Of a DNA stretch of 64,000 bases, positions 53,793 through 61,563 are shown piece by piece. Position 1 is the first letter of the stretch; every line of letters starts with the position of its first letter. The position numbers were made by a program, and so were the translations under genes. Origin of the DNA: an uncultured Alphaproteobacteria bacterium (GTDB lineage: Bacteria; Pseudomonadota; Alphaproteobacteria; RF32; CAG-239). Under the pieces are notes generated by a model. That model made no database searches, had not been told where the DNA came from, and saw only the letters and a program-made list of their open reading frames with translations. The DNA lies in NCBI GenBank assembly GCA_934277435.1, contig CAKQUE010000001.1, forward strand, positions 434,001-498,000, in the 5' to 3' direction.

Positions 53793-55313
53793 ATGATAAA
53801 AACAGACAAGACATTTGCCGCCATAGAGCAGGGAATAGAGCAAACAAAAGCTGAACTGAAAACAGAAGAAGTCAGTGTTATTCATTCTATTTCGGCCGGT
53901 ACGGCGATTGTTAAAGGTTTGGCTAAGGCGCAGATGGAAGAGCTGCTGGAGTTTCCTAACGGCGTGTGGGGAATGGTGCAGACTTTGGCAAAAGATGCGG
54001 TCGGCGTGGTGTTTTTAGACAGTCCCGATAGTTTGAAAGCCGGTGACAGAGTGCGCCGCAGCGGTCGTGTTTTAGATGTGCCTGTCGGCGAGGGATTGTT
54101 GGGGCGAGTCATAAATCCGTTGGGCAAGCCTTTAGACGGCAAAGGACCGATAGACTACAGCGAGCGCCGAGCTTTGGAAATGGAAGCCTATCCGATTATG
54201 GATAGAGCGCCGGTGGAAGAACCTTTGCAAACAGGTATTAAAGCTGTTGACGCGTTTACGCCAATCGGGCGCGGGCAGCGTGAGCTTATCTTGGGCGATA
54301 GGCAGACTGGTAAAACGGCGATTGCCGTTGATACGATTATCAACCAAAAACAAACCGGTGTTATCTGTATTTATTGTGCTATCGGACAAAGAAATTCTGC
54401 CGTGGCTTCTGTTATTGCCGATTTGGAAAAATACGGAGTTATGGAGCAAACAATCGTTGTCGCTGCTGCCGCCAATGACACCGCCGGTATGCAATATGCG
54501 GCGCCGTATGCGGCGACTTCTATCGGCGAATATTTTATGGCGCAGGGCAAAGATGTGCTGGTTGTGTATGATGATTTGACCAACCATGCCAGAGCCTATC
54601 GCGAAATGTCGCTGCTGTTGCGCCGTCCGCCTGGACGAGAGGCTTTCCCGGGGGATATTTTCTATATTCACTCTCGTTTGCTGGAGCGTTCTACCCATTT
54701 GCGTGCGGAATTGGGCGGCGGTTCGCTGACCTCGCTGCCGATTGTTTCGACCGAAGCCGGAAATATATCGGCCTATATTCCGACCAACATTATTTCCATC
54801 ACAGACGGGCAGATTTATTTGGCGGCAAATTTGTATCAAAAAGGTATTATGCCGGCAATAGATACCGGACGTTCGGTTTCTCGTGTGGGTGGCGATGCGC
54901 AGTTGCCGGCGTACAAATCTTTGATTGGTCCGTTGAAACTGTTTTATTCTCAGTTTGAAGAACTGGAATCGTTTACCAAATTCGGCACACAGCTGGATAA
55001 GGAAACTAAAAAGCGTATCAATCGCGGGCGAGCAATCCGCGCCGTGCTGGAGCAAAGCCGTTTTGAACCGCTGACCGCGCCGGAGCAGATTGCCGTGTTT
55101 ATGGCGACTAACGCCGGTTTGTTTGACGGACTAACGACCGAGAAGAATAAACAGGCGCAAAAAATTGTGCGCGAGGTTTTGCAAACTCAATTTTCGGCTG
55201 AAGTGGCCGATATTTTGGCTCGAAAGAAGATAGCCACCGAAACGCAAGAAAAGATGCTTTCGGCTTTCGAAGCAGCCTTGCAGCGTGAGGGGATAAAGTC
55301 TGATGACGATTGA
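53793..55313 (+). CDS. atpA: N-type ATPase subunit alpha
   Basis: The 506-residue nucleotide-binding subunit has Walker A GDRQTGKTAI near residue 170. DLTNHARAYREMSLLLRRPPGREAFPGD follows in separate blocks, with RVGGDAQ near 375. It begins 3 bp after atpF and overlaps atpG by 11 bp. AAAGGA precedes the ATG. Confidence 0.96.
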   Translation: MIKTDKTFAAIEQGIEQTKAELKTEEVSVIHSISAGTAIVKGLAKAQMEELLEFPNGVWGMVQTLAKDAVGVVFLDSPDSLKAGDRVRRSGRVLDVPVGEGLLGRVINPLGKPLDGKGPIDYSERRALEMEAYPIMDRAPVEEPLQTGIKAVDAFTPIGRGQRELILGDRQTGKTAIAVDTIINQKQTGVICIYCAIGQRNSAVASVIADLEKYGVMEQTIVVAAAANDTAGMQYAAPYAATSIGEYFMAQGKDVLVVYDDLTNHARAYREMSLLLRRPPGREAFPGDIFYIHSRLLERSTHLRAELGGGSLTSLPIVSTEAGNISAYIPTNIISITDGQIYLAANLYQKGIMPAIDTGRSVSRVGGDAQLPAYKSLIGPLKLFYSQFEELESFTKFGTQLDKETKKRINRGRAIRAVLEQSRFEPLTAPEQIAVFMATNAGLFDGLTTEKNKQAQKIVREVLQTQFSAEVADILARKKIATETQEKMLSAFEAALQREGIKSDDD

Positions 55314-56175
55314 GGCACTGAAAAAGCGGATTAAGGTTACGGAAGATTTGCGGGAAATAGTCGGCACTATGAAAGCGCTGTCTTCGGTCAGTATTTTGCA
55401 ATATGAACAAGCAAATACGGCGCTGGCGCAGTATCGCCGCAACCTTAAAGACGCTTTTCATGCTCTGATTAAACAAGGCGGTCTGCCCAAAAATGAGGTA
55501 AAAACCGCTCAAAATCGGCAGTTGGTTATTTTAATCGGTACCGATAACGGTATGGTCGGCAAGTTTAATAAAGAAATTTTGGACAAAGCTAAAGCTGATT
55601 TAAAAAAACAAGGCGTTCCGCTAAAAAATACTTTGTTTTTGACCGTGGGTAAAAGAATTGGCGGTTTAGCCATGCAAAGCAACCTAAAACTTTATGCAAA
55701 ATATGCTGTCGCTAATTCGGTGAAAATGGTTAATACCATTGCCGAAACCGTGATTATGAAAATTGACGAGGCAACGCGAAAAGAACACATCACAAGTGTT
55801 TGCGTTTGGTATCACAAGCGCAATAAAAATGAGCCGGTGAGCGTGCAAAAACAGCAGATTATTCCGTTTGATTTTGCCGCTTATCAAAAGCTGAAAGACA
55901 AGCCGTGGGGAACAAATAATATTCCGTTGATTCCGATTGAGCGCAAAAAAATGTTTGCCGCTTTGCTGAACGAATATTTGACTATCGCTTTGGCCAGTCA
56001 GCTTAATTATTCTCTGGCGGCTGAGCATTATACGCGGATGACCAATATGCAAAACGCCGAAAAAAACATTGATGAGAGTTTGGAACAGATGAATTTGGAA
56101 TATCAGCAAGAGCGGCAAGAAAATATTACCGATGAGCTGATAGATGTTATTTCCGGCGCCGAAGCAGTGAAATAA
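55303..56175 (+). CDS. atpG: N-type ATPase subunit gamma
   Basis: The 290-residue rotor shaft has an N-terminal helix (IEALKKRIKVTEDLREIVGTMKALS) and a C-terminal helix with ARMTNMQNA-type sequence (TRMTNMQNAEKNIDE). The middle is Rossmann-like and divergent, as usual in N-ATPases. It is the last gene of the operon and is followed by a GGCGGAG hairpin. Confidence 0.93.
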   Translation: MTIEALKKRIKVTEDLREIVGTMKALSSVSILQYEQANTALAQYRRNLKDAFHALIKQGGLPKNEVKTAQNRQLVILIGTDNGMVGKFNKEILDKAKADLKKQGVPLKNTLFLTVGKRIGGLAMQSNLKLYAKYAVANSVKMVNTIAETVIMKIDEATRKEHITSVCVWYHKRNKNEPVSVQKQQIIPFDFAAYQKLKDKPWGTNNIPLIPIERKKMFAALLNEYLTIALASQLNYSLAAEHYTRMTNMQNAEKNIDESLEQMNLEYQQERQENITDELIDVISGAEAVK

Positions 56176-56181
56176 AAAATA

Positions 56182-56229
56182 TCAAAGGGCGGAGAATTTA
56201 AGTTGAAACACTTGAAAACTCCGCCTCAT
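56182..56229 (+). terminator. GGCGGAG hairpin after atpG (dispersed element, copy 2)
   Basis: GGCGGAG at 56188-56194 pairs with CTCCGCC at 56219-56225. The flanks TCAAAGG and AAAA/TCAT are shared with the copy at 45258-45290. No T-run follows. Confidence 0.65.
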
Positions 56230-56377
56230 CACACTATACTATTTTAATATAAGAATGATGATTTTTAGCACTAAGATTATAATGCTAAGAACTTTGATGT
56301 TGTTCTGCATCTTTCACCTTTCAGCCCGTTTGGGCGGTTGGGAAAAAAGCTGAACTAAGACATAAAACAAAAAATGT

Positions 56378-56406
56378 TTGACATTTATAAGTTTTTATGT
56401 CATACT
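56378..56406 (+). promoter_or_regulatory. Sigma-70-like promoter of a candidate small RNA
   Basis: A perfect TTGACA at 56378-56383, a 17-bp spacer and CATACT at 56401-56406. No protein-coding start follows, but a set of hairpins ending in a terminator does. Confidence 0.6.
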
Positions 56407-56412
56407 TCCAAT

Positions 56413-56490
56413 ACATAGGAGGAAGTTATAGTTCAACTTCTTTCCAGTTATTGGAAAAAGCCAAGTAGTTGCAGCTACAAGGCTTTTTAT
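56413..56490 (+). ncRNA. Candidate small structured RNA
   Basis: Three consecutive hairpins follow the promoter. GAAGTT/AACTTC lies at 56422-56440 and TTTCCA/TGGAAA at 56441-56457. An intrinsic terminator with AAGCC and GTAG arms and a T-rich tail ends near 56490. An unpaired AGGAGG lies at the 5' side. No open reading frame fits. In the rest of the 56176-56657 gap I see only the atpG hairpin and the terminator at 56616. Confidence 0.5.
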
Positions 56491-56615
56491 TTATATCTAA
56501 GCTAAACTAAAAAGTCAAACTAAAATCATTTACAATTTTATAGAAAACGCTTGAAAACCTTTATCTTGCCATATAGTCGCTTAAACAAATAGTAAAAAGC
56601 CGGAAATAAAAAACA

Positions 56616-56633
56616 GGGGCGTGGTTACGCCCC
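56616..56633 (-). terminator. Terminator of the frame-shifted prepilin gene
   Basis: On the minus strand GGGGCGT pairs with ACGCCCC, followed by TG and six T, 25 bp after the stop at 56658. Confidence 0.88.
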
Positions 56634-56657
56634 AAAACCTAAAAGAATAGGGAGAGC

Positions 56658-57374
56658 TTAATTGTCAATGCCAATAACACCTTCTTTGAAGGTAATCTGT
56701 ACAAAACTATTTTCACCACGGCAAGCAGCGGCAACTGCGGAAATAAGCCGTGGGTCGTTGAAATCTAAGGTGCCTTTTTTAGATGATTCATCATACTTAT
56801 TGTCATCATCACCTATGTAATTATTTTTTATTTTAAGATCATACACTCCATTAGCACCTTCCATACACTTATCTCTAGATTCCATTGCCTTATCCATACA
56901 TTTATCCATTTCATCACCACTCTTATCAAAGCATTTTTCCATTTCCTCACCACTCTTATCAAAGCATTTTTCCATAGCGTCTTCGTCCTCTGGACCTTGA
57001 GATGAAAGATATACAGTTTCAACACTCTCTTTTAAGGGAATGGCGATATTATTAATAGCAGCCAAACACATTTCCGGTACTTTAGGATGAAAAGCTATAC
57101 GATTAGTATCCATCCAAATATTTCCCCCCAACCCTGAATCTTCGCAATTTTTCCAACTTTCCGGACAAAGGCCGAGTGATTTCTTTATTCCTTTATTATA
57201 TGGGATACTAAACGATTTGTCCTTGAGGGCATATTCATGGGCATCGGCAATCAGTTGGTTTGTTTCGGCAATGATTTTATTAACCTTAAATTGAGTCATC
57301 GCTTTGGAATAACCGGCAATACCGCCGACGCTCAGAACGCCGATTATGGCTAATACGCCGAGCATTTCTATCAT
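56658..57374 (-). CDS. Type IV prepilin-like protein, N-terminus out of frame here
   Basis: The open frame encodes MIEMLGVLAIIGVLSVGGIAGYSK-type prepilin sequence (first Met at 57374), then a helical and acidic domain with a short tandem repeat of EKCFDKSG. The codons just before Met57374 read NNNSGRS, the normal end of a prepilin leader, and the frame continues upstream to the AG tract. The AGGAG-preceded ATG at 57484 is out of frame with it by the length of a 12-unit AG tract. The gene is therefore OFF, unless an internal start is used, which would lack a leader. One unit less would restore a full prepilin. A six-C run near 57130 is another possible slip site. Confidence 0.8.
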   Translation of the reverse strand: MIEMLGVLAIIGVLSVGGIAGYSKAMTQFKVNKIIAETNQLIADAHEYALKDKSFSIPYNKGIKKSLGLCPESWKNCEDSGLGGNIWMDTNRIAFHPKVPEMCLAAINNIAIPLKESVETVYLSSQGPEDEDAMEKCFDKSGEEMEKCFDKSGDEMDKCMDKAMESRDKCMEGANGVYDLKIKNNYIGDDDNKYDESSKKGTLDFNDPRLISAVAAACRGENSFVQITFKEGVIGIDN

Positions 57375-57484
57375 GCTGCGGCCGCTATTGTTGTTTGGAA
57401 GCCTTAAATTTGTTTGCAGTTTAGACGCAAAGTCAGGATTTGCAGAGAGAGAGAGAGAGAGAGAGAGTTGAATAGCTTATTCAT
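57375..57484 (-). other. Out-of-frame prepilin leader and ribosome site
   Basis: The ATG at 57484, with AGGAG 9 bases upstream, reads MNKLFNSLSL and then, in the present frame, stops after 26 codons. In the pilin frame the downstream part reads SANPDFASKLQTNLRLPNNN and GRSMIEML. The distance from 57484 to 57374 is 110 bases, not divisible by three. Confidence 0.82.
57444..57467. repeat. AG dinucleotide tract, 12 units
   Basis: Uninterrupted AG repeats (CT on the coding strand) lie inside the leader of the prepilin gene. With 11 units the leader and pilin frames join. With 12 they do not. Confidence 0.95.
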
Positions 57485-57584
57485 TTTAATATTCTCCTGT
57501 GAGTTTATATTTGTGTTTAGTATATTTAATGAAATTTAAAAATGTCTTAATCATTTATTTATATTCAGGTAGATAGAAAATAAA

Positions 57585-57617
57585 AAAAGCAGGGTTGTGT
57601 TTTACAACCTCGCTTTT
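57585..57617. terminator. Terminator of the small zinc-ribbon-like gene
   Basis: On the minus strand GCGAGGTTGT pairs with ACAACCCTGC, with one mismatch, followed by seven T. Confidence 0.85.
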
Positions 57618-57635
57618 AATAAATTCGGATAAAAT

Positions 57636-57836
57636 TTATTTGTTGAAACCTCGCGGCGGACGGCGGTTTACATTGCCGTTGGGCGAATGTTTGGCCGCGG
57701 CAGCAGCTTTGGCTTGAGCTTTGGCGCGAGCTTTTTCTGCTCCTTTACAATGACATTCTTCGCCGTTAACTAACTCTTTGGTGCAATAGGCGCAATAAAT
57801 TTTGCCATTTGCCATAACCGTAAAATCTGTATCCAT
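57636..57836 (-). CDS. Small zinc-ribbon-like protein
   Basis: The 66-residue protein has CAYC and CHC around residues 15-30, fitting a small zinc-binding knuckle. A basic Ala/Lys helix (30-48) and a basic tail RRPPRGF follow. I know no named family. A promoter lies about 45-70 bp upstream, and a terminator follows the gene. No strong ribosome site is visible. Confidence 0.68.
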   Translation of the reverse strand: MDTDFTVMANGKIYCAYCTKELVNGEECHCKGAEKARAKAQAKAAAAAKHSPNGNVNRRPPRGFNK

Positions 57837-57877
57837 AACAAATAATTTTAAGTATTAATAATATAAAACATATCGCC

Positions 57878-57906
57878 TATGTAGCAGAGCTTGACAATTT
57901 TGTCAA
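57878..57906 (-). promoter_or_regulatory. Promoter of the zinc-ribbon-like gene
   Basis: On the minus strand TTGACA (57901-57906) and TACATA (57878-57883) have a 17-bp spacer. The -35 overlaps a TTGACA-ATTT-TGTCAA palindrome, so a divergent plus-strand promoter using the other half is possible. Confidence 0.6.
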
Positions 57907-58056
57907 TATAAAGTTGTAGATTTGTATCAATTTATTAGCTGAGGGTTAAAAGAAAACCATCTGAAAAAATATTTGCAAGTCAAGTTGATTATCTGTTTTA
58001 GGTAACAATTATCCTTGTATTTAGTTTAAGCTAAAATAACATATAAATAAAAATAT

Positions 58057-58285
58057 CTTTACTTTGGGGCGAAGCTTAGCTAAAGTAAAGATTAGATAGA
58101 TAATAGTCTATCTAGGGCGTAGTAACCCTTTACAAGAGCAGTCGCTTTAGCATAAACGACTTAAATTTTTTATGCCGATTTTCGCTTGAGCGGATGTCGG
58201 CTAAATAAGGCTATATGCTGAATAAGCTGAGCCGTTTGCTTTTGTACGGTTTACTAACATCCGCCCGCTTTTATAGCGGGTTTTG
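58057..58285 (+). ncRNA. Structured leader or small RNA upstream of a prepilin gene
   Basis: A run of strong hairpins: CTTTACTTT/AAAGTAAAG (58057-58090), AGATAGA/TCTATCT (58094-58113), AGTCG/CGACT (58140-58161) and GCCGA/TCGGC (58174-58201). It ends in an intrinsic terminator CCCGC/GCGGG with T-run (58264-58285), 30 bp before the prepilin ATG. I match it to no known riboswitch or RNA class. It fills most of the gene-free stretch 57837-58314. The rest is AT-rich without recognisable features. Confidence 0.45.
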
Positions 58286-58314
58286 TTTTAGATGGCAAAT
58301 TGGAGTTTGAAAAT

Positions 58315-58989
58315 ATGTATAAGAGCAAAAATAATGTGTTTTATCTTTATAAAGCGTCAAAGTATGATATTTGCTGTGTCGGGCGCAGTATGATAGAAAT
58401 GCTGGGTGTGCTGGCGATTATTGCTGTGTTAAGCGTTGGTGGAATTGCTGGATATTCAAAAGCTCTGGATATGTATAAAATCAATAAATACAGAAGTGGT
58501 ATGTATGAGTTGATAGGCGGTTTTTTGCAGGTTAAAGATGAATTGGGCTATACAAAAGACCAGTATACTCGAGGATATGCAAAAATTATGAAAGATTTGG
58601 ATATGATACCAGATGGCTTTTCTATACACGGTGATGATATTAGAGATAATTTTAGTGTTCCTTTTTTTATATATGTTGATAACAGAAATGGAAATAGTCA
58701 CTTTGGCTTTATTTATTGGTTTGGTGTAAATAAGTACAGCCCAAAAGTTTGTCAGGCCTTTGTAGAAATTGCCGTTCATTTTAGTGCTGATATTTGGCAA
58801 TTATACAGGCAGCCGTTTGCCGGAGAAGGCATTTCATATTACAATACATACGGCGACAATTATTGTAAAAAGAATCTTAAATGCTTAAAAAATTTGACCA
58901 GAGATGACATTCAAGAGCTATGCTATGCCTATAAAGATAAAGACCCTAGGAAATATAATTTTGCTATTCAAATGGTTTTCAAGTTGTAA
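58315..58989 (+). CDS. Type IV prepilin-like protein
   Basis: The 224-residue protein has a leader of about 23 residues, then the prepilin site VGRSMIEML with Glu at +5. The hydrophobic helix VLAIIAVLSVGGIAGYSKA is nearly the same as in the frame-shifted gene at 56658. The globular part is Tyr/Lys-rich with four Cys near the C-terminus. It is the frame-intact counterpart of the neighbouring prepilin. The ATG at 58315 has GGAG 10 bases upstream. A TTG at 58300 is less likely. Confidence 0.87.
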   Translation: MYKSKNNVFYLYKASKYDICCVGRSMIEMLGVLAIIAVLSVGGIAGYSKALDMYKINKYRSGMYELIGGFLQVKDELGYTKDQYTRGYAKIMKDLDMIPDGFSIHGDDIRDNFSVPFFIYVDNRNGNSHFGFIYWFGVNKYSPKVCQAFVEIAVHFSADIWQLYRQPFAGEGISYYNTYGDNYCKKNLKCLKNLTRDDIQELCYAYKDKDPRKYNFAIQMVFKL

Positions 58990-58996
58990 TATAAAA

Positions 58997-59016
58997 AGCC
59001 TCCGTTAGGGAGGCTT
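58997..59016. terminator. Terminator between prepilin and secretin operon
   Basis: AAGCCTCC pairs with GGGAGGCTT. On the minus strand a T5 run follows, so it mainly ends the operon that stops at 59026. Confidence 0.82.
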
Positions 59017-59025
59017 GCAGTTTAA

Positions 59026-59628
59026 TTATTGGTTTGAAAGCGGTGGAATATTGATTTGGGCAATATATCCTGGGCGAATCCGTTTGCTGCTGTAGTGCAT
59101 ATTGCCGGTTTCTATTAAATAGCGCTCACGATGTGTCCATTGCGCTGCTGTGGCAAAAAAGTCTTTACCGGTTACCTCTTGGTTGCGTGGATTCATAATA
59201 TAGAGCACACAGCCTTGATGAGGTTCTACCAAACCACAACGGCTACGTCCAACCGGAACATCAGAGTTGATAACAACACCTTCCAGACCTTTTTTGGCTG
59301 TTTCTTGCGAAGAAAATAAAGTTGCTCCCATTATTGAGCCAAAGAGCAGACATAAAACCAGCATGAGCAAAACACTTTTGTTTTTCAAAAGTTCGGCAAT
59401 GGTTTCCGGTTCTTGCTGCGGTATAAAATCTTCATCGGAGACAAAGTGGATATTTTCGGTTGAACCATTGTTTGAATAATAGTTTTCTTGCTCTTCCTCA
59501 GTGGTTGTTAAAGCAGCAGGTGAAATCTTTTCGGGAACGCCGTAGGTGGCCGGTTGATTTTCCGGCAAACGCGGACGTTTAATCTTTCTGATTTTGCGAG
59601 GTGCGTTATTAAATTGATTTTCTTCCAT
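59026..59628 (-). CDS. Single-pass membrane protein of the pilus-like operon
   Basis: The 200-residue protein has a basic N-terminus (RKIRKIKRPRLP), an acidic linker, one membrane helix at about 85-107 and a C-terminal periplasmic domain of 90 residues with two Cys. The layout is like the small bitopic assembly proteins of type IVb pili (for example PilP), but the sequence alone does not prove it. It starts 11 bp after the secretin-like gene. AAGGGAG precedes the ATG. Confidence 0.8.
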   Translation of the reverse strand: MEENQFNNAPRKIRKIKRPRLPENQPATYGVPEKISPAALTTTEEEQENYYSNNGSTENIHFVSDEDFIPQQEPETIAELLKNKSVLLMLVLCLLFGSIMGATLFSSQETAKKGLEGVVINSDVPVGRSRCGLVEPHQGCVLYIMNPRNQEVTGKDFFATAAQWTHRERYLIETGNMHYSSKRIRPGYIAQINIPPLSNQ

Positions 59629-59639
59629 TGCTATCTCCC

Positions 59640-60980
59640 TTAAATTCTATTTTTTATATTTTCATTGGTTCTCAATGTTCTGACCAAACGCGGAACCATA
59701 AAGATGATTGTTTCTGATTTAGGACTTTGAAGGCCAAACAATTCATTAGGCAAACCAATAATCATAAAGTTTTCGCCAAGTTTGTTGCGGATTTTGAATT
59801 GTGTTACTTGTCCATTGGTTTCTTCAAGTGTGATATCCGAAAAAATTTCATTTTTCTTTTCTACCGAGGCTTTGGCTAAAATAGACATGCCATAGGCGTT
59901 GGAATCCGGTTTGCTGCATTTACCAATATCAAAGCGTGAAAGCCATAAATTTGGTACAATAAATTTACCCTCAGAAACAGTTTCTACGCGAGCCTGATTG
60001 CCCAAAAAATGCTGTAGTTTTTCTATCGAAATATCGTTGGTGGTGGTCAAAATTCGGCCAATAACACCAGTTTGCGCCGTGGTGATTGAACCAAAGTCAA
60101 AGGCGTTCAGCAAATCTTTCCACTCTATATCTTTTTGTGAGTTATAAGGATACAGGCGGAAAATGCTGACATCATAGGCAATAAGCGTAGGGCTGTTTTC
60201 AAATGATTTTATCAGCTCTTGAATTTTGTTACGGGTTTCAATATCGGCATCAAAAGTGATGGAATAGTCGGCCCAGTTGGTGACAATGTTGGTGATTCCG
60301 GCACCGCGGATAACGTCTAGCAACCCCAAAATAATCGGGCGTGAAGGCGGCGTATACAGAGTCATATTGACACGGCGGCTGAGTGTTAGTATTTTGTCTT
60401 TGGCGTTGTAAGTGGTGTAAATGTCAGCTGAATCCGCTATCATTTTTATCACCTCCGAAAATTCACCTTTCAAATCTTCGGCCGAAATGCTGGTATATGG
60501 ACCATCGGCGGAAGAAACTCGGATATTTGCCTCTTTAGTCAATTTTACCAAAGCTTGTTCTGCCGGCATCATATCAAAAGTGTAACCGGTTACTTCAAAA
60601 CGAGGCAGAGGATCATTGCGGCCATTGCGTTCAAGTTTGAATGCAGAATTAATATAAGGCAGGGTTAAAACCATTTGTTGGGTTTTCCAGTTGACATTAC
60701 AGCGCAAAGGGGTTTCCAAATCCAGCTCGTTTGCGCCTTCCGGCGTGCGGATAATAGATGGGTCTTCTGGTTCTTTAAACACAATGTTTGGTTCGGCAAA
60801 CTGCATTTTATTGATATCTGAAGTTGGCTGTTTTGTTTCAACATTTTGAGGGCGTTCGGTTTCAATAGCAGGTGTTGTTTCAACAAACTCTGCGTCATCA
60901 CGGTTGATACAAGCCGAAAGGCAAAATGTTGCGGTTAATAAGCCTGATATTAAAAGTAAGAAATTCGTGTTTTTTTTCAT
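59640..60980 (-). CDS. Secretin-like outer-membrane lipoprotein (PilN-type)
   Basis: The 446-residue protein starts with a lipoprotein signal ending CLSAC. An STN-like domain follows at about 125-200 (PAEQALVKLTKEANIRV, DIYTTYNAKDKILTL), then an N-domain (ITFDADIETRNKIQELI). A shortened secretin core (LIAYDVSIFRLYP, FKIRNKLGENFMIIGLP) ends FMVPRLVRTL. This is the order of R64 PilN-type secretins, the outer-membrane pore of type IVb pili. AGGA precedes the ATG at 60980, 10 bp after the upstream gene. Confidence 0.82.
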   Translation of the reverse strand: MKKNTNFLLLISGLLTATFCLSACINRDDAEFVETTPAIETERPQNVETKQPTSDINKMQFAEPNIVFKEPEDPSIIRTPEGANELDLETPLRCNVNWKTQQMVLTLPYINSAFKLERNGRNDPLPRFEVTGYTFDMMPAEQALVKLTKEANIRVSSADGPYTSISAEDLKGEFSEVIKMIADSADIYTTYNAKDKILTLSRRVNMTLYTPPSRPIILGLLDVIRGAGITNIVTNWADYSITFDADIETRNKIQELIKSFENSPTLIAYDVSIFRLYPYNSQKDIEWKDLLNAFDFGSITTAQTGVIGRILTTTNDISIEKLQHFLGNQARVETVSEGKFIVPNLWLSRFDIGKCSKPDSNAYGMSILAKASVEKKNEIFSDITLEETNGQVTQFKIRNKLGENFMIIGLPNELFGLQSPKSETIIFMVPRLVRTLRTNENIKNRI

Positions 60981-60990
60981 TTTTGACGTC

Positions 60991-61500
60991 CTATTGCTGC
61001 GGATTGTCATTAGAATTGTTGTCATCGGAATCTGGATTGATGTTGTTTTCTGCCATTAATTTATTCATCAATTCATCAATATTCATTCCGGCGCCCGATG
61101 TTGGGTCAACAGATTTATCAAAGTTACTCATAACATCGTTCATCTTTTGAACTTCATTAGGATCGGAGCGCAGCATTTCCGGAGATTGGTTATTGGTAAG
61201 CTCTTCTTGATAAATGGCCAAATTTTTGCGCAAAGCTTCAACTCCGCCGGCAATTTTCTTTTCAATATAAGGATATAATTCTTTATGCTCTAGAATATAA
61301 TTGCCGGTTTCGCAAATTTCTTCCAAAACATCAAGAACATAGGGATAAAACTTATATTCTTCTAACGCAATGTTGCCGCTACGGATACAACGAGCAGCAA
61401 TTCGGGAAATTGTGCGATCATAGTAGTCTATCAGAACAATGTAATTGTCAACATACCAGAGGGCTTCTTTGGTAAGTGGTACTGTATTTTCTTCTGCCAT
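60991..61500 (-). CDS. Helical cytoplasmic protein of the pilus-like operon
   Basis: The 169-residue protein is mostly helical and ends in an Asn/Asp-rich low-complexity tail. It has no signal or membrane helix. I recognise no family. It lies between the repetitive protein and the secretin on the same strand with short spacings. AGAGGA precedes the ATG. Confidence 0.78.
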   Translation of the reverse strand: MAEENTVPLTKEALWYVDNYIVLIDYYDRTISRIAARCIRSGNIALEEYKFYPYVLDVLEEICETGNYILEHKELYPYIEKKIAGGVEALRKNLAIYQEELTNNQSPEMLRSDPNEVQKMNDVMSNFDKSVDPTSGAGMNIDELMNKLMAENNINPDSDDNNSNDNPQQ

Positions 61501-61563
61501 TTTGTATATCCTCTTAATTCAGTGTTATTTTACTAATGCTCTGTTGGTTTGTAAATACCTTTT

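Noticed and set aside
57636..57836. Antitoxin of a toxin-antitoxin pair
   Set aside because: It has its own promoter and terminator and no adjacent co-directional partner gene.
58057..58285. tmRNA, 6S RNA or a cyclic di-GMP (GEMM-I) riboswitch
   Set aside because: The tmRNA tRNA-like ends and tag frame, the 6S central bubble layout and the GEMM-I core motif could not be found.
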